A program made the position numbers and the translations under genes. Source: Oligoflexia bacterium (lineage in GTDB: Bacteria > Bdellovibrionota > Bacteriovoracia > Bacteriovoracales > Bacteriovoracaceae). Taken from it: a stretch of 33,418 nt of DNA. A model generated the notes under the pieces. The model was not told where the DNA came from, searched no databases, and saw nothing but the letters and a program-made list of their open reading frames with translations. Positions 32,737 to 33,418 of the stretch are shown here, piece by piece (positions within the stretch are counted from its first letter, which is position 1; each line of letters starts with the position of its first letter). Location of the stretch: NCBI GenBank assembly GCA_015232355.1, contig JADFZW010000016.1:1-33418 (forward strand), written 5' to 3'.

Positions 32737-33418
32737 ATGACTAGAGTGTCGGATAAATCAGGAAGTGCTGCTATTGAGTTCGCATTAAATAAAGCAAAAA
32801 ATAAGTTAGAAGATCTTCACCTAAAGGGTGCAGGTATTAAAAGAATCATCAAACCATCCGACGATCCGGCCGGCAATATCGAAATCATGCAACTTCGAAC
32901 TAAAGAAAATGATTTAATTCAATATACTAAAAATGCAAGTATGGCCTCTATCTCCCTCGAATATGCGGAAGAAGCATTAAATGATCTTACTGAAATTTTA
33001 ATGAAGGCTAAAGACATTGCAATCGGACAGGCATCAAATTTTTACAATGAGGCAATTAGAAAAAGCGTGGCGGAAGAGGTTACTCAATTAAATAAACAAA
33101 CTCTCGGAATAGCAAATCGCCATTTAGGCAATCGTTATATCTTTGCTGGTCATCGTAACGAAACACGTCCATTTGAATCAGATGGAAAATATTTTGGAAA
33201 TAGTGGAACAATTTACTTGGAGATTTCCAAGAATTTTTATGTTCCAACAAATATTCCTGGAAATGAAATTTTTTATTATTCAAAACACTTTCGTAGTGAA
33301 GATCTCGATCCTTTACAAGGACCGGCAAAATACAAAGGGAATAGTGAGTCAGCAGCAACATCAAAAGAAGCAAAAGAAACAAAAGAAGCAAGCGAAGGAA
33401 AAGAAGCAAACGAAGAAC
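32737..33418 (+). CDS. flgL: Flagellar hook-associated protein 3 (FlgL), 3' end outside window
   Basis: An ATG at 32737 with AGAGGAAG just upstream opens a frame that continues past the window edge (227 codons visible). The N-terminus MTRVSDKSGSAAIEFALNKA, then IIKPSDDPAGNIEIMQLRTK (about residues 37-56) is the flagellin-like opening of FlgL with the SDDPA motif. RHLGNRYIFAGHRNETRPF near 128 is the second family block. FlgL is the junction protein next to the filament. From about residue 208 a Lys/Glu/Ala/Thr repeat begins (33355 onwards) and runs to the edge, so the insert length is unknown. Confidence 0.93.
   Translation, partial: MTRVSDKSGSAAIEFALNKAKNKLEDLHLKGAGIKRIIKPSDDPAGNIEIMQLRTKENDLIQYTKNASMASISLEYAEEALNDLTEILMKAKDIAIGQASNFYNEAIRKSVAEEVTQLNKQTLGIANRHLGNRYIFAGHRNETRPFESDGKYFGNSGTIYLEISKNFYVPTNIPGNEIFYYSKHFRSEDLDPLQGPAKYKGNSESAATSKEAKETKEASEGKEANEE
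33355..33418. repeat. K-E-A repeat in flgL, continuing past the edge
   Basis: Nine-bp related units (AAAGAAGCA, AAAGAAACA) encode K-E-A and K-E-T in frame in the variable middle of FlgL. The last visible bases still belong to the tract. Confidence 0.9.

Noticed and set aside
33080..33409. Leftward Leu-rich frame at the right end
   Set aside because: It is the antisense of flgL, and the Leu runs are the reverse reading of the Lys/Glu repeat.

Overview
The window is low-GC DNA (roughly 30-33% G+C by eye) that is densely coding and clearly bacterial. It contains a flagellar rod/ring/hook-junction operon with an L-ring lipoprotein (FlgH) and a P-ring protein (FlgI), so the cell is Gram-negative and flagellated. 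The order flgF-flgG-flgA-flgH-flgI-flgJ-flgM-flgN-flgK-flgL, RodZ, TldD/TldE and a KtrAB/Trk-type K+ system suggest a low-GC relative of Bdellovibrionota (Bacteriovoracia/Oligoflexia). That placement is inferred from gene content and order and is not proven. No tRNA, rRNA, insertion sequence, prophage or CRISPR array was seen.

Layout. 1-1000: a leftward small exported protein with an F-box-like motif behind an 8-bp tandem repeat, a possible second leftward gene running off the edge, and about 630 bp of AT-rich non-coding DNA. 1001-3695: tldD-tldE. 3690-4739: a convergent acetyltransferase-fold (GNAT) protein with a signal peptide. 5090-8982: a membrane-anchored, Cys-rich coiled-coil orphan, a family 2 glycosyltransferase and an unknown 214-residue protein. 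9063-14729: a leftward run of ktrB/trkH, ktrA, a HAMP-PAS protein with no output domain, and lepA. 14943-19590: a rightward run of a TPR lipoprotein, rodZ, pepA and trmL. 19752-21635: an AAA-ATPase-like/DUF1703 protein. 21646-24772: leftward xseB and a class A penicillin-binding protein. 24970-33418: the flagellar operon, from flgF to a partial flgL.

How the genes work together. FlgF and FlgG build the rod; FlgA, FlgI and FlgH the P and L rings; FlgJ caps the rod; FlgK and FlgL form the hook-filament junction; FlgN is their chaperone; FlgM links hook completion to sigma-28. RodZ and the class A PBP belong to cell-wall growth. KtrA/KtrB handle K+ uptake, and the HAMP-PAS protein beside them is a plausible sensor partner.

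Three genome-scale oddities stand out. (1) Short tandem repeats occur at many gene junctions, often directly 5' of the Shine-Dalgarno sequence, and also as in-frame low-complexity inserts or tails in at least ten otherwise conserved proteins. (2) The tetramer GGCC, especially as TGGCCA, is several-fold more common than base composition predicts, while CCGG and GCGC are not. (3) Two exported proteins, an F-box-like one and a GNAT-like one, carry folds that normally act in a cytosol, which would fit effectors acting in a prey or host cell.
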